NCBI GenBank assembly: GCA_964370625.1
Contig: CAYJKB010000042.1
Coordinates: forward strand, 1-17,995
Direction: 5' to 3'
Origin: CAYJKB01 sp964370625
Lineage (GTDB): Bacteria; Bacillota; Clostridia; Oscillospirales; Butyricicoccaceae
Length of the DNA stretch: 17,995 nucleotides
Under the pieces are notes generated by a model. The model was not told the origin of the DNA, did no database searches, and saw only the letters and a program-made list of their open reading frames with translations. The translations under genes and the position numbers were made by a program. Positions 7,106-13,935 of the stretch are shown here, piece after piece; position 1 is the stretch's first letter, and each line of letters starts with the position of its first letter.

Positions 7106-7140
7106 AAAAAAACGACTGCTTTGCACAGCAGTCGTTTTTT
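7106..7140. terminator. Bidirectional terminator at the end of the rubrerythrin gene
   Basis: A run of A (7106-7112), CGACTGC (7113-7119), an 8-nt loop, GCAGTCG (7128-7134) and a run of T on the right. It reads as a strong terminator on both strands, ending the minus-strand HD-GYP/rubrerythrin unit and blocking any plus-strand transcript coming from the riboswitch. Confidence 0.9.
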
Positions 7141-7661
7141 TATTTACTAAAAGAATTTGTAGCTCCACAAACTTTGCAAACTTGCTCATTTTTTGTTGCT
7201 TGCGAACCGCAGATGATACAAAAATAGTTTTCTTTTGAAGTTTGTTCATCTAAAACAATTTTGTCATTTTCAAGATTTGCTTCTGCTTCAAAAAAAGATC
7301 TTTCATGATTACATTCAATTGATGCTAATCTTTCAAACATCATAGATACTGTCGGAAAGCCTTCTTGTCTTGCTGTATTAGCATAATCTGGATATTGTTC
7401 TTTCCATTGTTTATTTTCTTCTAAAGCTGATGCATTTAAATTATCTGAAATAGAGTTTTTTGAAATATCAAAAAGGTGTTTATAGCAAACTTTAGCATGC
7501 TCAATTTCACTTTTAGCAATTTTATTAAAGATATTTTCTATTTCTATATTTCCATTTTCCTTTGCATGGTCTGCAAAAATTAAATATTTTACAATCGATG
7601 TTGCTTCATCTATAAAAGCTTGTTCAAGATTTTTTTGTGTTTTTGTGTTTTTTAAATCCAT
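7140..7661 (-). CDS. Rubrerythrin family protein
   Basis: Non-haem di-iron protein, in anaerobes usually a peroxidase that takes electrons through a rubredoxin-like Fe(Cys)4 site. From the ATG at 7661 it is 173 aa. The four-helix di-iron domain supplies AFIDEATSIVKY, the first ExxH motif SEIEHAK, and the second ASIECNHER. The C-terminus has CIICG and CKVCG, the two CxxCG knuckles of the rubredoxin-like centre, 10-11 residues apart. An upstream in-frame TTG (7700) overlaps the preceding gene and is less likely; GGAG lies about 10 nt before the chosen ATG. It starts 16 nt after the HD-GYP stop, forming a two-gene unit. The rubredoxin-like spacer is a short compact version. Confidence 0.9.
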   Translation of the reverse strand: MDLKNTKTQKNLEQAFIDEATSIVKYLIFADHAKENGNIEIENIFNKIAKSEIEHAKVCYKHLFDISKNSISDNLNASALEENKQWKEQYPDYANTARQEGFPTVSMMFERLASIECNHERSFFEAEANLENDKIVLDEQTSKENYFCIICGSQATKNEQVCKVCGATNSFSK

Positions 7662-7677
7662 AGGTACTTGCTCCAAA

Positions 7678-8943
7678 TTATATATTTTGATATTTTTCAA
7701 TCAATTCATCAGCACATTTTTTCAGATTTTCATACTTTTTATGGGCATCTTCACTACACTTGTATACAACTTGATGAATAAGTTCGTAATTTTCAAGTGC
7801 AATATCTATTACTGTTTTGCAAAGCTTATTTTTATCTGATAAATCGCCCATTATATCTCTTACACGGTCTTCTGAAAATGGTTCTTTATAACTTCTTTTA
7901 CCTAACAATGCACTTAAAACATCAGCAACTGCTACAATTCTTTCTGATAGATTAAGTTCTTCTCCCTTAAGGTTAAATGGATATCCCGTTCCATCTAATT
8001 TTTCATGATGTCTTGTTGCTATTTTAAAAATTTCAGGACTTACACAATCTTTTAATATATATTCGCTAAGCAAGATATGGTCTTGCATTATACGAAATTC
8101 ATTATCTGTAAGCTTTCCTGTTTTTTCAAGTAGCATTGTTGATACAGATATTTTCCCTATATCATGCAACAAAGCTCCGAAATAAATATCTGAAATTTCG
8201 TTTTCAGACATACCTAATAATTTTGCAAGTGTTACAGAAATTTCAACAGTTGCAATAGTATGTGTTACTGTATGTTCACTTCTAAAGTCAATGGCATGAG
8301 GCAACATGTGTATTAAAGATTCAATATAATTTCCATAATTTTTATTATGCACTAAAAAATCTAATAATTCATCAAGATATCTACCATCTAAACATTTTGT
8401 AATTATTCCCTGTTCTTTTTCAAGTTGAAGTAAAAATTCAACATCTTCTTTGCAGAATACAGCATTATCAAGTTTACTTATTGCATCATCAGCTGTTTTA
8501 ACCATGCCACGCATAATCATTATATCTAATTTATCTAAAACGAACATTCTTGATGCTAAAACTTTATTTTCACATTTTTCTGCTAATAGTTTTTCATATG
8601 TGAAATGATGAAAAAGAATAGCATCTGCGAATTCTTCAAAAAATTCATGTTCATTTAAAAACAAATAACTATATACCGAATGCGGGATTGGATCTGCAAC
8701 TTCAAAAGCTACTGGGTTTTGGCTATCTAAAAGTGTATTGTGTGTTTGCAATTGATATGCACCTATGTCATGAAATATGCCTAGATAGCAAATTTTTGTC
8801 AATTGTTCTACTGTGTAATTTTCTGCTTTAAACATGCATAACAACAAATATGCAATACGCTCACCATGATCCATAAGTTTATGATTTAACGTGTTTAACG
8901 CACGTCTCATCATATGTGAAACGCTCGAAATTTGATTATTCAT
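7678..8943 (-). CDS. Dual HD-domain protein with C-terminal HD-GYP (predicted cyclic-di-nucleotide phosphodiesterase)
   Basis: Likely cytoplasmic metal-dependent phosphodiesterase of the HD-GYP class, which hydrolyse c-di-GMP. Numbered from an upstream ATG at 8952, the N-terminal half (20-200) is an HD domain with H29, HD at 61-62, H91, H115/H116 and D140, so its metal ligands look intact. The C-terminal half (220-400) has H227 or H231, HDIGK (263-267), H292, the HHEKLDGTGYP signature (315-325) and D344. No receiver, PAS or membrane segment is present, so the input is unclear. ATG at 8943 is preferred because GGAG lies only 3 nt before the 8952 ATG but 10 nt before this one. Activity on c-di-GMP rather than another cyclic nucleotide is family inference. 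Confidence 0.9.
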   Translation of the reverse strand: MNNQISSVSHMMRRALNTLNHKLMDHGERIAYLLLCMFKAENYTVEQLTKICYLGIFHDIGAYQLQTHNTLLDSQNPVAFEVADPIPHSVYSYLFLNEHEFFEEFADAILFHHFTYEKLLAEKCENKVLASRMFVLDKLDIMIMRGMVKTADDAISKLDNAVFCKEDVEFLLQLEKEQGIITKCLDGRYLDELLDFLVHNKNYGNYIESLIHMLPHAIDFRSEHTVTHTIATVEISVTLAKLLGMSENEISDIYFGALLHDIGKISVSTMLLEKTGKLTDNEFRIMQDHILLSEYILKDCVSPEIFKIATRHHEKLDGTGYPFNLKGEELNLSERIVAVADVLSALLGKRSYKEPFSEDRVRDIMGDLSDKNKLCKTVIDIALENYELIHQVVYKCSEDAHKKYENLKKCADELIEKYQNI

Positions 8944-8989
8944 AATATCCATTCTCCAAATTCTAAGCTATGTTTTGCTTGATTAGATA

Positions 8990-9018
8990 ATTATACTCCT
9001 TTTAAAAATAGATTTCAA
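8990..9018 (-). promoter_or_regulatory. Promoter of the HD-GYP/rubrerythrin unit
   Basis: TTGAAA (9018-9013), 17-nt spacer, TATAAT (8995-8990), about 45 nt before the HD-GYP start. No separate promoter is evident in the 16-nt gap before rubrerythrin. Confidence 0.75.
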
Positions 9019-9076
9019 TAGTTTAATAAATATTAAAGTTAAAGTATTATTATTTTATCTTTTTTAAATTTAATTA

Positions 9077-9105
9077 TTGCTTTTACTAACGGTTTAAGTT
9101 AAAAT
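9077..9105 (+). promoter_or_regulatory. Candidate promoter of the MATE transporter gene
   Basis: TTGCTT (9077-9082), 17-nt spacer, TAAAAT (9100-9105). The start would fall near 9112, at the edge of the palindrome at 9114-9125. A second possibility, TTGAAG (9109-9114) with TATATT (9131-9136), would leave too short a leader for the ribosome binding site. Confidence 0.5.
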
Positions 9106-9113
9106 CAATTGAA

Positions 9114-9125
9114 GTGTATATACAC
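9114..9125. promoter_or_regulatory. Perfect 12-bp palindrome, candidate operator of the MATE gene
   Basis: GTGTATATACAC reads identically on both strands and lies at the predicted transcription start, 26 nt before the ATG of the transporter. Position and symmetry fit a dimeric repressor site; the regulator is unknown. Confidence 0.4.
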
Positions 9126-9151
9126 CTTAATATATTTAATAGAGGTAAATA

Positions 9152-10516
9152 ATGTCCAGAAAATATCAAATAGACATGCGCAGAGGTCCTCTGCTTAAAC
9201 AAATTCTTGTATTCACAATCCCTCTAATGCTTACTGGTTTTCTTCAGCTTCTATATAATGCTGTTGATATTATTATCATTGGCAAATTTGATGGAACTGT
9301 TGCACAAGGTGCAGTTTCTTCAACATCACAACTTATAAATTTATTTGTAAGCATGTTTATGGGTATCGCTGCTGGTAGTAGCGTTGTAGCTTCTCGTGCT
9401 GCTGGTGCATCTGATGTTGAATCTGTAGATGGAATTGTTCACACTAGCATAGCTTTGTCATTAATTTTAGGAATAATATTGGCTGCTGTTGGTGTAATTT
9501 TTTCTAATGACATGTTAAAATTCATGTCTGCACCAGATGAAACTATTGAACTTTCCACCTTGTATTTAACCATCTTTTTCTTAGGAATGCCAGCTAATAT
9601 GGTATATAATTTTGGTTCTTCTTTACTTCGTTCTATGGGAGACACTAAACGACCTCTTTATTTTCTTTTGATTTCTGGCGCTATTAATTTGACATTTAAT
9701 ATTTTATTTGTAGCTATTTTCAAATGGGGTGTCGCTGGCGTAGCTATTGCCACTGTTATTGCTCAATTCACTTCAATGATACTAGTTATTATAACTTTAG
9801 CTAATTCTCCTATACCTTATAAATTAATGTTTTCTAGGATTAAAATTGATGTTAAACGTCTTATTCAAATTCTTAAAGTCGGATTACCTTTAGGGGTGCA
9901 AGGTTCACTTTTTGCTGTTTCAAATGTTTTAATTCAATCTTCTGTAAACTCCTTTAATAGTGCAACTATTTTAGCTGGTGTTGGTACTTCAAATAATCTT
10001 GATACTGTAATTTTTATTACGATGAATGCGTTTTATCAAACGTGTCTCAATTTTACAAGCCAAAATTTAGGTGGTATGCAATATCATCGAATGCGAAAAG
10101 TTTATCATTATTGTCTAGGTTTAGTTTTCTTATTTGGTTTGGCAGCTGGGACAATTGTTACTTTTGGTTCGCCTTTTCTTTTAAGAATTTTCACTGATGA
10201 CCCGGCTGTAATCGCTATTGGCACAGAACGTCTTTATTATATTGCACTTCCTATGTTTTTATGTGGAATCATGGATGTCACTTCAGGTCAACTACGTGGA
10301 ATAGGCTATTCCCTTTCCCCTACTATTATTTCTCTAACCTTTGTCTGTCTACTTAGGATAGTTTGGATTGCTACTGTATTTAATCATTTTGGTACATTAG
10401 TAAGTTTATATTTGTCATATCCAATTTCTTGGGCTATTGCATTTGTAATATTATTTATAGTTTATGCTATTGGCATTAGAAAATTCCCTAATGAAAACAA
10501 AGAACTTCCTGACTAA
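9152..10516 (+). CDS. MATE family efflux transporter
   Basis: Integral membrane antiporter expected to export cationic drugs or metabolites using a Na+ or H+ gradient. The 454-aa length and about 12 hydrophobic segments match the family. It contains two homologous MatE halves: the first opens with LLKQILVFTIPLMLTGFLQLLYNAVD, where residues typical of the family (IP, LYN.VD) are clear, and includes GSSLLRSMGDTKRP; the second opens with ILKVGLPLGVQGS and includes SGQLRGIGYSLSPT. ATG follows GAGGT with 5-nt spacing. It is a single-gene unit, convergent with the XRE gene and separated from it by a strong terminator. The substrate cannot be predicted. Confidence 0.93.
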   Translation: MSRKYQIDMRRGPLLKQILVFTIPLMLTGFLQLLYNAVDIIIIGKFDGTVAQGAVSSTSQLINLFVSMFMGIAAGSSVVASRAAGASDVESVDGIVHTSIALSLILGIILAAVGVIFSNDMLKFMSAPDETIELSTLYLTIFFLGMPANMVYNFGSSLLRSMGDTKRPLYFLLISGAINLTFNILFVAIFKWGVAGVAIATVIAQFTSMILVIITLANSPIPYKLMFSRIKIDVKRLIQILKVGLPLGVQGSLFAVSNVLIQSSVNSFNSATILAGVGTSNNLDTVIFITMNAFYQTCLNFTSQNLGGMQYHRMRKVYHYCLGLVFLFGLAAGTIVTFGSPFLLRIFTDDPAVIAIGTERLYYIALPMFLCGIMDVTSGQLRGIGYSLSPTIISLTFVCLLRIVWIATVFNHFGTLVSLYLSYPISWAIAFVILFIVYAIGIRKFPNENKELPD

Positions 10517-10530
10517 ATATAATAATTTAA

Positions 10531-10573
10531 AAACAGGCTATGTTGAAATGAAAATTTTCAACATAGCCTGTTT
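10531..10573. terminator. Bidirectional terminator between the MATE and XRE genes
   Basis: Perfect 18-bp inverted repeat (10531-10548 with 10556-10573, beginning AAACAGGCTATG) around a 7-nt loop. A and T runs flank it on the two sides, so it can serve both converging genes. Confidence 0.88.
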
Positions 10574-10606
10574 CAATATTTAGCTTTAAATTATATAGTT
10601 CATCAA

Positions 10607-11038
10607 TTAATCTTCATTTTTATGTATCTTATTAAATGCTATGCTTGCACCAAATTTCATTGCTTCGAATATATCTTCAATATCTGATACATTTAATGGT
10701 TGTCCATCAAAAGTTAGATTATCCATCAGCATAAGTTGCTTTTTCATCTCGTTTACAACATCAGCAAATTCTTTATTATGAACTATTTTATTTTGTTTTT
10801 TATCCTTAGAGGAATTATATGCACTTTTTTGATGCAATTCAAATTCTGTTCCAACAATTAAGTAATCTAAGCTAATTTTAAAAATCGAGCATATTAATAC
10901 TAATGTTTCCCCAGATGGCTCTCTTCTATTTTGCTCATACATCCCTACAGCACTTGAAGATACCCCTAATAAATCAGCTAAATCCTTTTGTGTCATATTG
11001 TGTTTCTTTCGTAATTCTTTTATTCTTTCTCCCAACAT
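10607..11038 (-). CDS. XRE-family transcriptional regulator
   Basis: A 143-aa DNA-binding protein from the start chosen. Residues 1-60 form a Cro/CI-type helix-turn-helix: MLGERIKELRKKHNMTQ, then KDLADLLGVSSSAVGMYEQNRREPS, where the recognition helix lies around SSSAVGMYE. The C-terminal part is polar and helical and has no recognisable protease (LexA/CI) or toxin domain, so it is probably for dimerisation or inducer sensing. The open frame extends 24 codons further upstream, but the ATG at 11038 has GGAGGTG 9 nt before it and begins the conserved domain. Its promoter holds one copy of the operator repeat, so it likely represses itself and the divergent small genes. Confidence 0.88.
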   Translation of the reverse strand: MLGERIKELRKKHNMTQKDLADLLGVSSSAVGMYEQNRREPSGETLVLICSIFKISLDYLIVGTEFELHQKSAYNSSKDKKQNKIVHNKEFADVVNEMKKQLMLMDNLTFDGQPLNVSDIEDIFEAMKFGASIAFNKIHKNED

Positions 11039-11081
11039 ATCGTGTTGCACCTCCAGTACAAGTGTTCGATTGATTTTCTTT

Positions 11082-11110
11082 AGATTAACACATAGTGTGT
11101 TGTATGTCAA
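11082..11110 (-). promoter_or_regulatory. Promoter of the XRE gene
   Basis: TTGACA (11110-11105), 17-nt spacer, TAATCT (11087-11082). The -10 is weak, the -35 perfect. The spacer carries operator copy 1 exactly (11088-11100). Confidence 0.65.
11088..11100. promoter_or_regulatory. Operator copy 1 (ACAC-N5-GTGT)
   Basis: ACACATAGTGTGT, part of a longer inverted repeat AACACA-tag-TGTGTT (11087-11101). It fills the spacer of the XRE promoter. Confidence 0.7.
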
Positions 11111-11130
11111 TAATGTTTGTGTAAAAAGTC

Positions 11131-11159
11131 TTGACTTTACACGAATTGTGTAGTATTAT
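11131..11159 (+). promoter_or_regulatory. Promoter of the two small genes
   Basis: TTGACT (11131-11136), 17-nt spacer, TATTAT (11154-11159). The spacer contains operator copy 2 (11139-11151), so a bound repressor would block RNA polymerase directly. Confidence 0.75.
11139..11151. promoter_or_regulatory. Operator copy 2 (ACAC-N5-GTGT)
   Basis: ACACGAATTGTGT, extended by flanking T/A to TACAC-N5-GTGTA (11138-11152). Lies between the -35 and -10 of the rightward promoter. Confidence 0.7.
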
Positions 11160-11220
11160 TTTGTAAAAGAAAGATTTTAAGCGATATTTTTTTAGTTGCA
11201 TATTTTTTTATGCTTTAGCT

Positions 11221-11233
11221 ACACATTACGTGT
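11221..11233. promoter_or_regulatory. Operator copy 3 (ACAC-N5-GTGT)
   Basis: ACACATTACGTGT, same spacing as copies 1 and 2, in the untranslated leader of the first small gene just before its ribosome binding site. It could act as a roadblock or an auxiliary site. Confidence 0.6.
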
Positions 11234-11251
11234 GCAGAAAGGTGTGTTTAA

Positions 11252-11455
11252 ATGAACTTAACACAAATTTCCAAAGAATACAGAGCAAATATACTTATTT
11301 TAGAAAACCGAGTAAACGAACTCAATATAATCCTTGCTAAAACTCATGGTTCCGAAAATATTCGCAAATTAAAATCACGAATAAACACTTTAAACCGATT
11401 CATTGCTGAAAATTACGAAACAGTACTTTATCTCGAACGTTATTATGAGGACTAA
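11252..11455 (+). CDS. Hypothetical 67-aa coiled-coil-like protein
   Basis: Not recognised. A small, highly charged, almost entirely helical sequence with spaced Leu/Ile residues (LILENRVNELNIIL and LKSRINTLNRFI), suggesting a short coiled coil or helical hairpin. It has no signal peptide or membrane segment. AAAGG lies about 10 nt before the ATG. It is the first gene after the operator-controlled promoter and is followed 5 nt later by the sigma-like gene. Being in a regulated unit with its own ribosome binding site supports it as a real gene. Confidence 0.65.
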   Translation: MNLTQISKEYRANILILENRVNELNIILAKTHGSENIRKLKSRINTLNRFIAENYETVLYLERYYED

Positions 11456-11460
11456 GAAAA

Positions 11461-11682
11461 ATGAAAAATACTACTTATGCAAAACTTTATTCAATCGTCA
11501 GTCATTTCAAAAATCATTTATTATCTCCCATCGATAATCGTATAATCTCCATGTATTATGAGCAGGATTTATCAAAAGAACAAATTTCTAAATTACTAAA
11601 TATTCAAATTGAAAATATTGATAGTTCTCTCAAACATTCTGCTAATGTACTTTACGATTACTTAAATTCTAATCAAAGATAA
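11461..11682 (+). CDS. Small protein resembling sigma-70 region 4 (73 aa)
   Basis: Not assignable to a named gene. The segment from about residue 25, NRIISMYYEQDLSKEQISKL followed by LNIQIENIDSSLKHSANVLYDYL, has the layout of a sigma region 4 / LuxR-like helix-turn-helix: a helix ending in YYEQ, a DLS turn, KEQISKLL as the second helix, and a third helix ending in HSANVLYDYL. No region 2 is present, so it cannot act as a full sigma factor; a partner role or DNA binding as a small regulator is possible. GAGGA lies 9 nt before the ATG. Its 3' end overlaps the convergent LRR gene by 14 nt, leaving no room for a terminator between them. Confidence 0.65.
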   Translation: MKNTTYAKLYSIVSHFKNHLLSPIDNRIISMYYEQDLSKEQISKLLNIQIENIDSSLKHSANVLYDYLNSNQR

Positions 11683-13345
11683 CCTTTATATCGGCTGACA
11701 CATCTTTTACAATCTCTGTAAGATTTTGTGATACATTAATTTGCTTTAAATTGCTACAACTTTGCAAGACTTCTAAATTTTCAATATTATTTTCAGCGAT
11801 ATCAAGCACTGATAGATTGCTCAAATAAGCTATTTGGGTTATATCATCTATATTATTATTGTTAAGTGATAAATATTTCAATTTATGCATACCTCTGAAA
11901 TTTGGTAGGCTATATATTTGATTTTTAGATATATCAAGATATTCTGCATTAATCATTTTGCTGATTGGATTTATATCGCTAATTTGATTGTCACTTAAAA
12001 TAATTTTTGTTAAGTTTGTAAGATTTTCAAGGCTACTAATATCATGAATTTGATTAGATGAAAAATCTATATGTTCAAGCGTATTTATATTTTTAATTGG
12101 CGATATATTGGCTATTTTATTTGCACATAAATTTAATAATTCTAAGTCATTTGTTCCATACAAAAAATACAGATTATCTAAATTATTATAACTTAAATTT
12201 AATTCTTTTAAGCTTTCTACATTTTGCAAGTTATTTATTTTATTTATTTTGTTATATGACAAATTCATATATTGAATTGTTGTATTTTCTGAAAAATCAA
12301 CTGTTTGTATATTATTACCTGATAAGTCTATTGATTTTAGTGAAGTCACATTTAATAAATTCGGTAGTTTTTCTATTTTGCAATTACTAAGATACAAATT
12401 TTCTAAGCTTTCTAATGTCAATATTTCATCTAAAACATTTTCACTTATACCACCACTTATTGATATACTTTTCAAATCTGACAACGAACTTATATCAATT
12501 TCTTCACAATTTGATAAATCCCCACTTTTAATATATTTAAGTGATATAAAGTGACTTAAATCTTCTAGTGTTGTAATTCGGCTAGAATTTTCAATTTCTA
12601 AGCTATCTATTTCCCATAATTCTGATGCTAATATATCCCCTGATGGTTTATCTATCATAGCTCTTATTTGTTCTTCAAAGTTTTTATCTGCAAATGCAAC
12701 TACGCTGTCATCTCTTCCTAATGTATATATGGATTTTGCAATATCACTTACAATACCTGATGCATTCACACTAACAGTATATACTATATGTTTTCCAAAG
12801 TCTAATTTAATACTTTGAGTATATTTAACGTATTTACCTTGTTCATCTTTTATATACATCAAATCATTTGATTTTGCTGACACTTCAACGGGTTTATCAT
12901 AGTATCCTGGATCTGGATAGCAAAGTGGCAATTCTGGTCGCATTTTACCTATTTTTTGACTCACATAAGAATTTTCAATACTATTTAAAAGTTCAACTGC
13001 AAGCTCTATTTCTTCTATACGCACAAATGCACGACTTCCTTCTGCGTATACTTCCCACATTGCTGGAAAAAGGTCAACTGCATCTTGTATCGCATATTCT
13101 AACATTGTTTTATTATTTGTAAGTCCAGCTAATCTTATTAATTCAAGATGTGCTTTTTCATTTAACTCATTTGCATTTATTGTATATCTATAAAATTTAA
13201 TTGAATCTTCAAGCCGACCTTCTTCTTCATAATTTTCGGCAATATTTATCAAAATATCATCTCCCCAAGTAAAATATGATATTCCAAGTAATATTGTAAG
13301 AATTAACAAAATTGTAATACACTTCTTTAATATAATAATTATCAT
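11669..13345 (-). CDS. Membrane-anchored helical-repeat/chitobiase-like/leucine-rich-repeat protein
   Basis: A 558-aa composite protein, probably displayed outside the membrane. Residues 4-25 are one hydrophobic anchor after a short basic start. Residues 30-120 look like TPR-type helical repeats (AENYEEEGRLEDSIKFYRY and the next helices). Residues 137-205 (RPELPLCYPDPGYYDKPVEV, then SIKLDFGKHIVYTVSVNASG) resemble the chitobiase-like beta module that often reads 'Y.DPG.Y..PV.V' in clostridial proteins. Residues 215-272 (FADKNFEEQIRAMIDKPSGDI) match the cap seen before internalin-like repeats. Residues about 245-545 hold about a dozen 21-22-residue leucine-rich repeats with LxxLxLSxNxI. No LPxTG motif is present. 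ATG follows GAGGG with 6-nt spacing. Likely a protein-binding surface factor; the partner is unknown. Confidence 0.88.
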   Translation of the reverse strand: MIIIILKKCITILLILTILLGISYFTWGDDILINIAENYEEEGRLEDSIKFYRYTINANELNEKAHLELIRLAGLTNNKTMLEYAIQDAVDLFPAMWEVYAEGSRAFVRIEEIELAVELLNSIENSYVSQKIGKMRPELPLCYPDPGYYDKPVEVSAKSNDLMYIKDEQGKYVKYTQSIKLDFGKHIVYTVSVNASGIVSDIAKSIYTLGRDDSVVAFADKNFEEQIRAMIDKPSGDILASELWEIDSLEIENSSRITTLEDLSHFISLKYIKSGDLSNCEEIDISSLSDLKSISISGGISENVLDEILTLESLENLYLSNCKIEKLPNLLNVTSLKSIDLSGNNIQTVDFSENTTIQYMNLSYNKINKINNLQNVESLKELNLSYNNLDNLYFLYGTNDLELLNLCANKIANISPIKNINTLEHIDFSSNQIHDISSLENLTNLTKIILSDNQISDINPISKMINAEYLDISKNQIYSLPNFRGMHKLKYLSLNNNNIDDITQIAYLSNLSVLDIAENNIENLEVLQSCSNLKQINVSQNLTEIVKDVSADIKVIFD

Positions 13346-13379
13346 CTTATTCCCTCATTTTGAAATTAAAATATATATA

Positions 13380-13559
13380 CTAATTATATCCATTTTTATT
13401 TTCTTTACACACTTCAATTATTTTAATTTCTTTGTCTGTTTGGTCAGTGATTTTCTTTTTTCGCCTATTAGTATGACTTTCAGATGTAATAAGTTCATCA
13501 AATTGATTTAAAATTTCTAAACCTGTTTCCATATTTGATATACGCTTTTTAATCGACAT
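13380..13559 (-). CDS. Hypothetical 59-aa charged protein upstream of the LRR gene
   Basis: Not recognised. Begins MSIKKRISNMETGLEILNQF and is rich in Lys, Glu and Asp, with a basic NRRKKK stretch in the middle; no signal peptide or membrane segment. A clear AAGGAG lies 8 nt before the ATG, and the stop is 34 nt before the LRR gene start, so the two are probably cotranscribed. A weak upstream promoter can be read as TTGAAA (13628-13623), 17 nt, TAATTT (13605-13600). The strong ribosome binding site is the main evidence for the gene. Confidence 0.65.
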   Translation of the reverse strand: MSIKKRISNMETGLEILNQFDELITSESHTNRRKKKITDQTDKEIKIIEVCKENKNGYN

Positions 13560-13697
13560 TTCTTAAACTCCTTTTTAATTGATATAAATATTTTTAACAA
13601 AATTATTAATTTTATTTATATATTTCAATTTTAGTGTTGTAATTTTAATTTTATGTGTTACAATATTATATGAAATATAAACAGGAGGTGCTTAACA

Positions 13698-13868
13698 ATG
13701 GCATATTTAATTAATGACGCTTGTATCAATTGTGGTGCATGTGAAGGCGAATGTCCAGTAGGTGCTATCGCTGCTGGTGACGCTACTTACGTTATCGTAG
13801 AAGATGCATGTATCGATTGTGGTGCTTGTGCTGGCGGATGTCCAGTGGGAGCTATCGTACAAGGCTAG
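13698..13868 (+). CDS. 2[4Fe-4S] ferredoxin, clostridial type
   Basis: Low-potential soluble electron carrier for fermentative oxidoreductases and hydrogenases. The 56 aa contain two CxxCxxCxxxCP clusters: C9, C12, C15 and C19 in CINCGACEGECPVGA, and C38, C41, C44 and C48 in CIDCGACAGGCPVGA, matching the classic clostridial ferredoxin fold with an internal twofold repeat. AGGAGGTG 7 nt before the ATG is nearly a perfect ribosome binding site, and the gene is noticeably richer in G and C than its neighbours, as expected for a very highly expressed gene. It stands alone and is followed by two terminators. No convincing promoter was identified. Confidence 0.97.
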   Translation: MAYLINDACINCGACEGECPVGAIAAGDATYVIVEDACIDCGACAGGCPVGAIVQG

Positions 13869-13895
13869 TTCCCGTACAAAACTAGAGCTAGAAAC

Positions 13896-13924
13896 GGTGT
13901 GACAAATTTTGTCGCACCTTTTTT
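13896..13924 (+). terminator. Terminator of the ferredoxin gene
   Basis: GGTGTGACA (13896-13904) pairs with TGTCGCACC (13910-13918), one G-U pair, 5-nt loop, followed by TTTTTT (13919-13924). A strong intrinsic terminator 27 nt after the stop. Confidence 0.92.
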
Positions 13925-13935
13925 AGTTTATAAAT

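Noticed and set aside
11252..11682. Toxin-antitoxin pair
   Set aside because: Neither small protein shows a known toxin fold, and the XRE gene is divergent with its own promoter; kept only as one possibility in the findings.
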